DNA of 64,000 bases from Zantedeschia hybrid cultivar (lineage: Eukaryota > Streptophyta > Magnoliopsida > Alismatales > Araceae), in NCBI GenBank assembly GCA_030544215.1, contig JARZZO010000016.1, forward strand, positions 35,362,001 to 35,426,000, written 5' to 3'. How positions within the stretch are numbered: the stretch's first letter is position 1; each line of letters begins with the position of its first letter. The notes beneath the pieces are model-generated. The model was not told where the DNA came from. It did no database searches and was given only the letters and a program-made list of their open reading frames with translations. Positions 1 through 11,499 of this stretch are shown piece by piece. A program made the translations under genes and the position numbers.

Positions 1-1
1 A

Positions 2-655
2 TTCATTGCACAAGAACTGAAGGATCTCTGCAATAGGTATAACATTGCATTGCATCATTCCTCTCCATACTATCTACAAGGCAATGGCCAAGTAGAGGCC
101 ACGAATAAAACCTTAATCAAAATCATCAAGAAAACGTGTAAGTCTACCAAATATGCAAACTGGCCAGAAAAGCTCGTTGAGGCTCTATGGGCCTACCGAA
201 CTTCAATCCGCACTCCCACTAAGTAAACCCCATATTTCTTAACATTTGGAATAGAGGTGGTAGTTCCATATGAGATTCTCATCCTATCATTAAGGGTACA
301 ATTGAATAAGGAGTTTTCTACTGATGAGCATCACTCCTTGCTCAGTTGGGACTCTTGGACGAGAAGAGATCGACAACTGCTAATCATGCTCGAGTGTATC
401 AGAATAGGCTTACACGATTTTATTAAAAGAAGGTTATTGAAAGGAAGTTCAAAATTGATGACATGATAGTTAAATGAATTTTTATAAAGTCTGGTGGTCC
501 TCACTCTATGTTCCAACCCAACTGGGAAGGTCCTTATGTTGTAACAAATACTTTTCCTGGTAATGCTTATAGGTTGATTAATGCTGAGGGTTAGGAGTTG
601 TCTCACCTTTGGAATAGTCTGTATTTTAAGAAGTACTATCTTTAGGTTAGTTGTG
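2..655 (+). pseudogene. pol: Tat integrase, C-terminal half (decayed)
   Basis: This would be the DNA-joining enzyme of the retroelement. Frame 2 reads ELKDLCNRY, then GNGQVEATNK (the third acidic residue of the DDE core), WPEKL and ALWAYRTSIRTP. A TAA at 224-226 sits where the other copies read Gly-Gln, and homology resumes near 257 with VVVPYEILILSLRVQLNKE. The rest of the C-terminal domain up to the KKYY-like end is recognisable only across further stops. The closest relatives are in the same window, at 14343-15205 and 44304-45500. The region upstream (zinc domain and first two catalytic Asp residues) is outside the window. Confidence 0.85.
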
Positions 656-1788
656 TCAACCAGCATGGTTCAAGGACCAGTGAGGTCAGAAAAGTTGAAA
701 TCCAAAATTCCCTCATCAGTCTTTGGTAGTCTAATTTAGGGGCATGATATACACACACAAACACTTGGTTCTTGAATAACGAATGATGTGAAGTCCAAGG
801 AATATTGACAGCTTGACTGAGAGTGTAAGGTGCAACCTATTCTTTCTTTCTCGATTCACAATGTGGGGACGAGGCTTAGGACAGACTACTAAAAATATAT
901 GTAGTCCTAGTAGGAGGCCGTCATAAAAAAAAGGAAAATCAAAATACTCGCCGTAAAGTAAAGCAAAAGGCAAAAGCCAAAGCAAATAGAAGGCCACAAA
1001 GTCAAACATCAAATCAAAAGGCCAAAACCCAAAATCCAAATAAAAGGGTGCAAAGTCAAAGTAAAAAAAATCCCCACAAAGTGAAAATGACCGAACCCCA
1101 GCAAACAATAGGGTAAAGGAAGGACAGCTTCTTGGGTCTCCAGAACCCTCTCGTGAGCTTTCTAGACCATTTCCTCCCTTCTCCCTAAGGGGCGTACCCC
1201 AAGTTTAAGGAACGGCCTAAGCTGACTAAAGGTTAGATCATCGGATGGGATCATGAACACAATCACAATAAAAGCACTGTGACCCTAGATTAGGTTATTG
1301 AAGAATGAGTATGAAATTATTATAACAAACGAGGAAGCTCTTTTAACCAAAGTACCATGCTGGTCTTTAGGTTAAGTTTACCCTGTGGCTTTGGGCTTAG
1401 GTCAATACAAGCAGTTTACTATTTGGTACGATGGTATTAACTCCGGGGTTAGCGTCGCGCAGTTGACCATTAGGGTTCCAGGATAGTCCATTATATATCA
1501 TCTTGGTTGTGAGAAAAGAGACCCAGCTCGAGTAAATCATTTACTGTTAGTAGATTGTTAGCTAGAGATTGTTGGTCGGATGCAGCTAGGAGCTAGAGTG
1601 TGGCATGGCGGTTTGACATCAATATAAGTCGTAGCTGAGCGAGATTTAGACGAGGATCTCTACTGGCCCAAATCAACCTTGATGTGTGCTTAGGATGCCT
1701 GGGAAATCATGGGTATTATAGGGGTAGACTCCCTTCTGTCTACGCGTCTTTTCCTGAAGGGGCTAGCAAGGCTACATTATATATTTCA
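656..1788 (+). other. Tat copy 0 post-pol non-coding region
   Basis: There is no credible ORF here. The sequence aligns with the post-pol segments of Tat copy 1 (23001-23630) and Tat copy 2 (45501-46200). They share the run ACACACA, a stretch near 780 reading GATGTGAAGTCC, the phrase AGTAGGAGGCCGTCATAAAA (909-928) and a purine-rich block of AAAGGCAAAAGCC-type repeats. It is best described as the long 3' untranslated segment typical of Tat/Ogre elements. Confidence 0.75.
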
Positions 1789-2072
1789 AAACCCAAAAAA
1801 AATGGATATTTCAAAATGACAAAAAAAAATTGAATATCTAAAAAAAAAGGGATATTTCAAAACCCCCCAAAAAATGGATATTTGAAAATAAAAAGTGGAT
1901 ATTTCAAAATGACAATGGATATTTCAAAATCACAAAAAAATGAATATTTCAAAACCCAAAAATGGATATTAAACACACAAAAAAAATTGAATATCTTAAA
2001 ATTACAAAAAAATAGATATTTCAAAACAAAAAAAAATGAATATCTTAAAATCACAAAAAAAATTGGCTATGA
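1789..2072 (+). repeat. A-rich minisatellite in the Tat copy 0 3' region
   Basis: Irregular repeats of about 20-30 bp are built on GGATATTTCAAAA followed by a C- and A-rich spacer. At least ten units are visible, with variable A-runs. The two homologous copies (23632-23990 and 46203-46466) sit at the same place in their elements but use different unit sequences. The short ORFs here on both strands are low-complexity translations of the repeat. Confidence 0.85.
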
Positions 2073-2576
2073 TGAAATTCCAAATTTGCATCCGTTTATT
2101 ACATATGTGTGTTGCATCTTTTATTTCCAATTGGCATTCGCTTGCTTGTATGTTGCATTGATACATTTCCTTTCATTTATTTTTGCCTTCATTGAATAAA
2201 GGTTTTGCCCCTTGACTTTTGTATCAAGGATACGTTCAAGATAGCTGGTCACCTATTGGGTAAGGGGCTAAGCCAGAACAGACACATTAATTTGTTTGTT
2301 CAAGTTATTCACTGGGCACGGGTATACGAGAAGTAGAAGCTGAAGAGAAATAGTCAAGGTTCACAAGAGTTCTATTCATTGAATATTCACAAAGGTTCAT
2401 CCATAGCAGAGTACCGTCATACATATGTGAAGAAAGGAAAAAGTCCAACATTTTCGTACATCGGGACTTTAAAGTATAAAACTCATTCAGCATAACAATA
2501 GTATGAGTACATCATAATGACCAGACAACATCACCACAACGGCAGTATGATAACAGCATCATCAGCAGCAGCATAC

Positions 2577-4351
2577 TCAGGGCTGGCTCTCCCTATGGCC
2601 CTCATCCAACTGACTCTGCACCTCATCGTGCACATCCGCTCCTCGAACTAGCAGTGCAAGCGGCCCCATGGTGCTTGGCTCGGCATGAGCAGAAGACACG
2701 GCAACACTAGTGGTGAAAACACTACCGTGGCCTCCCTCACGAGCTCACTGGCGGGCGCGCTAATACCTCTCTTCTATGCTGCACCGCTCATGCTCCGCAA
2801 TACCTAGCTGCACCCAGAGGGATTTGTTCTCTGCCATGATCCTCTCCCGCTCTCGGTCCCTCTCCTCCATAATGACCTCCAGTCACGTCTGGAGGCGTGT
2901 CATCTCTCGAGGGAGGTCGCCGCTGGAGAGCCTCGCTAATCTCTCTTCCAGCTCTCGGACCCAGGTAGCATCCGCCTGTGCCTGGGCCTTCATACTCCTC
3001 ATTCACTCAAGCTCCTCTTCGGCTCTGCGAAGAGCCTCCTGAAGCACAACAACCTGTCAGCCAAGAAAAGCAGATTCAATTACAGTTCAAGTTAGGGCAT
3101 GCATAAAAGAAATGAAATGTTGAAGTCAAAATGTATCCGAGAAGCACAGTCCTCTTCCGCTTGGGAGGCCCGAAGAATGGCACTGGCCAGCTACTCCTAC
3201 AAGGAGGCGAGGGCTGTGTCAGATGAGGTGCTGGATGTGGAAGCATCGGCTGGATCAGTAGGAGGCTGGGCAACCTAGGTGTAGGTGGCGCACTGGAACC
3301 AAAAGACACCGCCAGTGCTTAAGCACCAAAATACAAATTAATAATTAACAACAACACATTCATGCATAATTAAATAGGTCATGCATACACAGCAAGATGT
3401 CGAGGTCGGCGTGGGCCTGATCAAGTTGCTGCTCTGCGTCTCGGAGGCGGGCCCGGAGGTCGATAATATTGGTGTCCCGTGCATCTTGCATATTCACATT
3501 TAGGTTACACATTCACAAATGCATATAAAAAATAAATAATAAAAAATGTCAGAAGTATGTCATCATACTTACATTGAGAGGTCGGAGCTAATGGAGATGG
3601 TCGGCATAATGAACCTGATATTGCTGGAGGTAGGCCTCACTGCTCTCCGCATAAGACTCTACCACCACGCCGCACCGATCCCAATCGGCATGTTGCTATG
3701 TAAACTTGACCCGCCAATCGGCGGACCTACTTTCCTCTCATTGTTCGCCCTATTCCCTCCGAGACCTCCTCCTCGAGCCACTCCAAATGAAGACCCAAGG
3801 TGCTCATCGTGAGGCGCAGTGCAACAGCTCGATCTCATTTAGGCAGTGCACCCACATCTGCTTCCTGTACCTCTCACACCCAGCCGTCACCCACAGCTGC
3901 CCCTCTTCACCCATGCCGAGGTATGGCCTCTAGATGACCTGCATTGCATTCATATAGGTTAGCCGCAACAAAATAAATCTATTGCATATAATGGATCTAA
4001 ACAAATAAGATAAGTAAAAGAACTTATCAGCAACTCTAGATAATCAAGAAACTGGCGGTGCAGGGTAGTTAGTTGATGGTGCTGTGGTGCTATATCAATG
4101 GTTAGCCGCCACTTGCAGGCCAACGGGATTGCATCAGGGTGAATTTGCCTCGCTTGTCCCAGTAAGAAGTAATAATAACTCCAAATCTGCATACAAAGCA
4201 TTTAGGTTAGATCATAGTGCATCATCATGTCATCATGTCATGTCATTTTATGTAAAACAAAATGGAAAAAACGTAGCTGAAGAAATGACGCAAAGCCGTT
4301 GACGGTGGTCTCACGGTGTGGCACGACCGCGGACAGATCAGTAAGGAGATG
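2577..4351 (-). pseudogene. Antisense plant-mobile-domain (PMD) gene of Tat copy 0, 5'-truncated
   Basis: This is the minus-strand homologue of the seven-exon PMD gene at 24324-27378. Visible parts are the tail of exon 2 (from 4351, where the X LTR cuts it, to about 4276), exon 3 (4186-4028, IWSYYYFLLG...), exon 4 (3939-3573, contains RPYLGM and HCLNEIELL), exon 5 (from about 3485, DARDTNIIDLRARLRDAE), exon 6 (about 3293-3140) and exon 7 (3054-2577). Exon 7 encodes a strongly charged coiled coil and ends in Ser-Gln-Pro-stop exactly as in copy 1. Acceptors of exons 3 and 4 and the donor of exon 4 are intact. The donor after exon 3 has become AT and the acceptor of exon 5 AA. Several in-frame stops are present. 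Function unknown; PMD proteins are plant-specific and related to MAIN/MAIL proteins. Confidence 0.75.
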
Positions 4352-4643
4352 TGTAAGGACTGAGGTTTGGGGTTCAGTTATCGGGTCAGTTTTTGGCATT
4401 GGACCCCTTGGTTAGGGCCCTTATGGGCCTAGGGCATGGGCTCTAGCTCGACGCGGTTTTGATCGGTGTCGGTCCAGGGGGATGCGATTTAGGAGCCATG
4501 CGGGGGTGCCACGTAGGCAAGCGTTGGGGCGCGAGTGTACAGCTCCGGTCTGATCGTTTGAATGGCGTCGGCCATGCAAAACACCATTCAGAGATCTGCC
4601 AATGTACAACCTGCGTCCTATCGTCTGAATGGCGTCGTCTGGG
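4352..4643 (+). mobile_element. X-family LTR, 5' fragment
   Basis: The fragment begins TGTAAGGACTGAGG and aligns with the first few hundred bases of the complete LTR at 59082-61805, including two GGCGTC-type inverted repeats (near 4557 and 4626). It is interrupted at 4643 by Tat copy 1. CTGGG (4639-4643) is the expected left target duplication of Tat copy 1. The rest of X lies beyond the window, so I cannot say whether it is a solo LTR or part of a full element. Confidence 0.8.
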
Positions 4644-5948
4644 TGTAGACACGCTAATTTTGACCTCATATCGAGTAAATTTCATGTCATAATAACAATG
4701 CCCTAAAATGGTCTGATGTTTAATCATTAATTAATTTTTTTTTATTTTTCTCAAAATTTGTTAATTAGCGTCGTCCATGGCCGATGCCATTTAGATTTTT
4801 AATATAAATCAATTCGAAATTAAATTCCTAAATTTAGATAGATTTAATTGAATAGTGTCGCCTAAGAGAGACGCCATTTAGGTCTTAATCCGTCTGGGTT
4901 TCGATTTTTAATTCGAATTAATTTCCTAATTATCTAAAGCACATCGCTTTTGGGAGACGCACTTTAGGTTTCGTAATCTTTTTCGGATTTCCTTTCTATT
5001 TTGGCCGCTTTAATTAGCCAAATGACACCCCGTCCGGACGACGTGATTTGAGAGTTTCTTGATAAACATGATTTGGCCTAGATAATCTAGTTTCCGAGGT
5101 TGGGAAGGTTGCAAACTCCTCCATGCTCATCCAAGGCAAGTCTGACTGCGGAAGAGAGTCCTTTTGAAGCCCAAACTACTCCAAAACCTAATAAATACAA
5201 TACCCTTTGGACTTTTAAAAAAGGTTGGCAATTGAAGATTTTGAGCTCTTCATCAATGATTTCTAAAGCTCTCAAGAGGAAAAATGTGGACAGCAAGTCA
5301 AGCAGAGTTCTTCAACCTTCTTCTTCCTCTTTTGAAGCACAAAGAAGACCAAGGCTTCAAGGGGCTATTTAATCAAATTTCTTTAGACTTTTCATTAATT
5401 TCTCTTCATAATTGATCATAAATTTGCATTTTTTTCTTACTGATCTTCATAGTTTTTCATTAGCTTCATATCATCATATCACTTTCATGATTCACACACA
5501 CTCATAATCTTTTCCATCCTATATTGCCATGGGTTTAAAGAACCCAAAACAAGTGAGTGACTTAGTTTAATTGCATGTTTGAATTCATTAATAGAATAGA
5601 TACTAGTCTCTACTTTAGTTCTAATTAGATCTTTTCTTGTTTACTTTCATCTTTCTTGCAAGGTACAAAGGAGACTCAAAGAAGAAAGAAAAGAGATTAA
5701 AAGGAGAAGCTTTAGAGCGACAAATCAAGAAACCAACATAAAAGCAAGAGAATGAGAAAAGGGCTCTTTCTCTTTGGCCGGCCAAAGAGAAGGAATGAAG
5801 AACAAATCTCCCAAATTACAAGAGGTAAGCGATCTTTCTTTTGAAATCTTTAGGTTTTTGGCGATCACGATTTTAATTTTCAATATTTTGTTTGTCACAT
5901 AATCAATATAAAATCATAAATACCACACACCAATATTGAGCACTCATA
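4644..5948 (+). repeat. 5' LTR of Tat copy 1
   Basis: About 1305 bp, from TGTAGACACG to CACTCATA. The expected terminal CA has become TA, compared with CACTCACA in Tat copy 2. It contains at least four degenerate GGCGTC/GACGCC inverted repeats in its first 400 bp (4764-4793, 4849-4882, 4934-4968, about 5020-5052). A weak AATAAATACAATA near 5190 lies where Tat copy 2 has a TATA box. A primer-binding site follows six bases after the end. Confidence 0.92.
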
Positions 5949-5954
5949 GCTTTT

Positions 5955-5972
5955 TGGCGATCACGGTAGGAC
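5955..5972 (+). promoter_or_regulatory. Primer-binding site, Tat copy 1
   Basis: TGGCGATCACGGTAGGAC begins with TGG, the complement of a tRNA CCA end, shortly after the LTR. The same site in Tat copy 2 (35975-35992) differs by one base. I have not identified the tRNA. Confidence 0.7.
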
Positions 5973-6951
5973 TTTGTCTTGCCATCTTTATTTTTTTTAT
6001 CTTGCTTTTTTTTTCATAATTGGGCATCCACGGTGTACCACTTGTGTTCCTCGGGCACTCCTTTCACCAATTGGTATTTTAGTTACTTTTATCCCTACGT
6101 GCACCACATGCACACCCTTGTGACAAGATCTTGCCCTCCTTTAATTGATTAAAGGTTGTGAATTGGATATAAAAGTGTGTTTGACTGATTTCATAGTTGA
6201 CTACATGATAACCAAATCTGTTAAAATCAAATTTTACACGATCAATTGATTATCGTTTGCTTGGATGATTTGAGAGGGGATTGCCCCTATTTTTACTGTT
6301 ATTTGTGTGGTTTCGGGCTCTAAATAGCGTCTGCTCAGAAAGACGCCATTCGAAAGGCATCTCCCTTTGCAGACGCCATTTAGCCTCTTATTGCCTGTTG
6401 TACTGTTACCCGAGCTTCTGAAAACAGAAGAAGCTACTGTATTGAATAGCGTTGGTGAACAACGACGCTATTCAAACAATTTCTTCTCGTGGTCACCAGT
6501 CCTTGGATCTTTGATCCCTTTTGTTACCTATATTTACCTTATACTACATTAGAGGCCATCTAGGCTGCAGGTCATCTGTATTAGGGCATACACCCCCCGT
6601 TATAGGAACACCTTTCTTAGCATCTTTACCTCTCTCTGACTGGGTTGGTCCCTCGGTCAGACTAGAGTGGTTGGTGTTAAGACCTCCATAAATCTCCAAA
6701 AGCAAGGAACTCCTCCTTGTTCATCGGGATGTTTGCACCAACTGAAGTCCTGGTAGTAATTCATAACGTTGTGAGCAAAGCTTTAGAACATAACGGTGGA
6801 AACTAAACTGAAACTAGAATCCTACCCTGTTGAGTGAATTTGTGTCTAAAAACTCAAGTAATTCAACAAGGAATCCTAAGACAACGTAACCATCTACTTA
6901 TCTGTTAATCTTTGTGCAACTTGTTTGGATCTTTGTTTAAAACTTAATATC
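5973..6951 (+). other. Tat copy 1 leader (untranslated)
   Basis: There is no gene in this stretch. It holds the near-palindrome GACAAGATCTTGCC (6122-6135), perfect in copy 2, a GTGCACCACATGCAC block (6100-6114) and inverted repeats of the GGCGTC family at about 6319-6382 and 6441-6473. The last 350 bp are conserved with Tat copy 2 up to the gag start. Confidence 0.75.
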
Positions 6952-9900
6952 ATGATGCTTCGCTCAGGTAGGACTATGGGTATGGCTGCTTACGAGCAGG
7001 ATACCGTGTTCAAATACAAGGGAGAGGCTAATGCCCCTCGTGGGTTTGATTATTATTCTGAGAATGGGGGTGACGCTAATGCCCCCCACAATCCCAATTT
7101 CTATCACCCTGAATATTAGGGAGACGCCTATGCCCCTCAAGGTCAGGTCTATTTTACTCACGATCAGTACAACCTTAGTACTGATCGTCCTCATATACAT
7201 GTTATCTCCAATCCTACTTTCGAGGAGGCTCAAGATCAAGCCGATCCCTCATCCACCAATCCTCCTAATTTGATTATTGTTTTGGGAGCTCTGGCTACCC
7301 ACATGGATCCTCAACAACTTGAGGCAATCCAATCCATTCATAAGGGGAAGATGTCCTCGCGTTCTATCGAACCAAATTCTATGGTTCCCCTTGTTATCCA
7401 TCAAGCTCCTCCTCCTCACCATGCTCCTTCAGTTCATCAGGCCATGGAAGGTCTTCACATTTTACTCCCCCGCCATCCGGGCCATAGTTGTCTTCTTCGA
7501 GATATCCGGCTAGACCGCAGACGCTGACTTACAAAAATGCCTTCGGGTATGGCAGAAGCGCTGCCGGACCTCAACCATACTGCCCCCCTTGCTCCAACGA
7601 CTCCAGGAGGCAAGTTTTTCATGCTCCACCACCCCCTCCTCCTCGTATTGATCCAAGATGGATCGGATAGATGAACAATTCAAGAACTTCAAGAAGATGA
7701 TGGGTGTCAAGGTAGCACCAGAGCTTTCTCTTCCTAGTCTGCCAATGTTTCACCTTCCTCCCTCTAAGATGCCGGCATACAGAAAGTACAATGGCTCGGG
7801 TAACCCCTTTACTCATTTGAAGGAGTTCATGTACGAGTCGTCATTTTGGTAGAGTGACAAGACGTCACTAGCATTCTTGTTCAGAAGGTCACTAGAGGGA
7901 CCAGCCCTCGAGTGGTTCTTCTCCTTAAACTCTTCCGAGGTTGAGGATTTCGACACTGTGTCGAGAAAATTCCTCTAATATTATCAGGACAGAGTAGCAC
8001 CGTCATTGTCCATAACAGATTTGGTAGCCGAGAAGATGAAGCGTGATGAGGACTTCATAACATATGCTAATAGATGGAGGGCTACGGTAGAGAAAATCAA
8101 AGATCACTTATTCGTGTCTGAGCAGTTCAAGATGATGATTGCCAATGCTACTCCTCAGTACAAGTTGGTCCTTACGTTGAACAATTTGACCAACATGGTG
8201 GACCTATATGAGAGAGCGCGTTATGCATAGAATACATTCAAAGATTCTACTTTCTCTAGTGTCTTTGATCCTCACCAACCCAGGAGACCTCCACCTCGGA
8301 AGCCTGCGATGCCAAACTCTTCCACCATGGGTACAACAACAGAAGGCACACTCTCCCATGAACAGATAAGCACAATGAACAATAACCAACCCCACTTCAT
8401 GAGAAATCAGAAGCCGCAATATATAGGGCAGAGACTGCCAAATCAACAAGGCTTCAGGCCACCCCAGCAAAGTATCAGTCGACCTTTAATTAGCCTCGTC
8501 AGCAGCCAGCATACACTAACGTGCAACCACCTAATGATTACAATCAACAGAGAAGGCGTCCATGCCCTAAAAGGGCGTCTTATCCTCCACTCCCATAACC
8601 ATTATCAAATATCTTGAATGCCCTTATGGCAGCCAATTCACTAGTATTGCCTAAGGAGAAGACTATCTGGCCACAAAATGCTGATGCCTCCAGGTACTGT
8701 GTCTTCTATAGACAACCTGGGCATATGGTGGATGCTTGTTTTCAATTTTGGGACTACACCCGCGATCTGAATGATCAAGGGGGCATTGACTAGGAGGAGA
8801 TGAAGAAATTCATAGCTGCCTTGAAGGCGAGAAGACCCCAGCAGCCGCAACAACAGCCACAATAACAGGAGCAGCAACAACCGATACAGAGAGCACCAGT
8901 CTAGGCAGCGCCTCCACAAAACATGGGTATAATGCAAAACCCGCTATCGGAGCATCAAAATCATATTGCCCCAATTCTTACCAATAGCCAGTCAGAGGCT
9001 AATAGGGGGCAACAATGGAAAGTAGAAGAGTCTTCCTCTATATATTCAACAGGTCACATTATGAGTATTACCGAGCAACCACCTTGCCGCATCATCTGTA
9101 TACCTAAACCAGAACCCATAACTATCGCACCCATGCCAACACCCGCTTTCCTTAAACCTTCCACCAAACCTAAACAAAATAACCCTCCACAATCCCCTAA
9201 TCATGAACCTATCATACCGTCGAAACCATTACTCCGCATTCCATTCCCCACATCACCTGCACCAATCACCTACCCCAATACCATACAACCTACCAGACCC
9301 CTCATCCACACAAAACCTCCACCAAATAATCCACCACCATCTACTTATGAATCCATCACCCCCTTCAAACCCCTCATCAACCCATCAGTACTCAAGATAT
9401 CACCTGGACCTTACACTGTTGAGTCACATACGCTTTGGAGCGGAAAGATCTTCAACAAAGTATTCTCCCAGTCCACAGTGCGAGACGGCCCATTACAGCC
9501 GCCAGAAGAAGTACAGAATGAAGAGAGTGCACCTGGCACTCAGTATGATCTGTTGAAGCACCTGGACAGAACACCGGCACGCACACCTCCATGTTAGAAT
9601 TGATCAAGAGATCTAAGACCCATCAAGAAGCTTTGATGGAGTAACTCCAAAGGGTCATAGTCAATGAGGACATGCCGGTAGAAAAGATCACTACACTATT
9701 GGTTCCACAGGGGGATCAGCCCTCTATATCTTTCCATATATCTGAGTTGGCACCAGCAGCAGCCAGAAGTATGGTCTTGAGCATTATAGTTAACATATGC
9801 AAGAAGGGTGTGGATGCTTGTCTGGTTGACACAGGATCTTCCATCAACGTGTTGCCACCGAGAACTTTAGAACTCTGTGGCATACCAAAAGAGAAGTGGA

Positions 9901-11152
9901 TGCCTTCCCCCATCTCTGTCACCGCCTACGACAACTCTACCCGTTCCCCTCTAGGCATGGTTTATTTAAAGGTGGAGTTGGGTCATGTTTGTCATGCTGA
10001 GGTCGAGTTCTATATTCTTGAGATCGACCCTTCGCTAAAAGGCATACTTGGCCGTCCCTATATCAAATCACTTGAGGCAATTCCATCGACAAATCATCAA
10101 TGCCTTAAGTTTCCTTATAAAGGATGGATCATCAAAGTAACGAGCATGCCTATCCTTACTGTTGCTCATTCTCTGAATTTCAAGCCAACTCCCTTACCTG
10201 GCCGACAACTCATTCTTTCGGTATTACAGGTCTACCTTCCGTCGGCCAATCCTTTGAAAGCCACCATACCCATTTCTTGTCCAGTCAATCTTGTGAAAAG
10301 GGGGAAGTTCATGAGTACCCCTGGCTGGGATATAATGATGAAGGGCAGTTATCATCCTGGAAGAGGCCTGGACACACAACTGCAGGGCAAAACCGCGCCC
10401 ATTAAAATAACAGAAGAGCACTAGGTAATGGTCTAGGCTATAGGCCAGTAAGGGTAAGGCACAACATTATTCAGCAGCAGGAAGATGAAGATGGTCGTAA
10501 GACATGGAAGACAATGGTTATGTTGTACAAAGAAAATCGAGAACCCCTAACTTGGACTTTGTCCACTCATTTCATTAAGGGACCCGTGATTCAAAACATT
10601 AATGATAACACGGTGGTAATCACTTCCCACTTCAACCTGCATGACATATATGGCAGAGATCTGGCTAGACACTACTCTCAGTTACTGACATACCAGTCCT
10701 TGGAGACTCTGCGGCCGATGAAAATGAGAAAAATTCAAGATCCAGAATGCGAGTGGTACCGTTGGTTCGACACAAGGGATTTGTATATTGCATTGAACAG
10801 ATTATTCCTTGATCCCACTAAACCAAAGGGACCACCACTGATAGATGAACTAATAGAGGGGCCTAGAGCCATCTTTGACAAGAGAATCTTGCTGAATGAG
10901 GAGACAGATGAAGAGGAGCCAGATGACCCCTATGAAGCTGGTTTGACAACTGATCACCTCTGGAGGGCCACTTATCCATATCATATGTTTGCCCTCCATA
11001 TTTTATTCCGCACTCTGCTCCTGACCCCGACCTGGTCGAGGGTCATTACTGAAGATATACCACGGGCGCCGCCCATTGTTATCACTCTATCCCCTCGGGA
11101 CCTCATTCCTCATATTCCTCTTGATTTGGAGAGGATCCATGATCTTATCTAG
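6952..11152 (+). pseudogene. gag: Tat copy 1 gag-protease region (decayed)
   Basis: The start ATG at 6952 is chosen by alignment with Tat copy 2 (37087): both lie just after the conserved GTGCAACTTGTTTG leader. The frame breaks at 7117-7119 and at many later stops. Recognisable parts are: FHLPPSKMPAYRKYNG (about 7748), the capsid-like core around 7870-8230, a knuckle of form C-x2-Y-x4-H-x4-C near 8700 (second ligand changed from His to Tyr), the protease motif LVDTGSSINVLP (about 9820), a G-patch-like segment near 10320-10430 and an uncharacterised block at 10548-11150. Much of the Gln-rich stretch present in copy 2 is absent. Product: structural protein plus maturation protease, not functional in this copy. 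Confidence 0.85.
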
Positions 11153-11499
11153 GACATATTATTTATTATATGATCCCCCTAATCCCCTAGCCATGGTGCC
11201 GTTTTCTCCATCACATTCCCCTCCTTTTCAAATCAATTCTTGTTTCATGCTTAATACTCAAAATTCTCCCTCCCAACCCCCCCCCCCCCCCCAAAAAAAA
11301 AAAAACCAATTTAGCAACCTCTTCCTCCTAAATCCTCGTTAAGGAGACATCCTACTATCTGTCCGAATGTACCCCATCGCACGGGTCACTCGGGTAGGAT
11401 TCTCTCCTAGATATACTCTACCTCTCCTCTCGGGAGGATTTTCCTGTATTCCCTCATGTATCCAATGATTTTCATCCTCCTTCGCCCTCCCTAGGTTAG

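Larger units (their letters stand above)
1..4351 (+). mobile_element. Tat-lineage Ty3/gypsy element, copy 0 (3' part; oldest layer)
   Basis: This is the 3' portion of a Tat-lineage LTR retrotransposon whose 5' part lies before the window. It holds, in order, the end of the integrase (to about 655), a non-coding 3' region, an A-rich minisatellite and an antisense PMD pseudogene. The same order is seen in Tat copy 1 (14343-27378). The element is cut at 4351 by an X-family LTR that starts TGTAAGGACTGAG. The last five bases, AGATG (4347-4351), should be the target-site duplication, but the partner is outside the window. Stops and frameshifts are dense, which fits the oldest layer of the stack. 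Confidence 0.85.
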
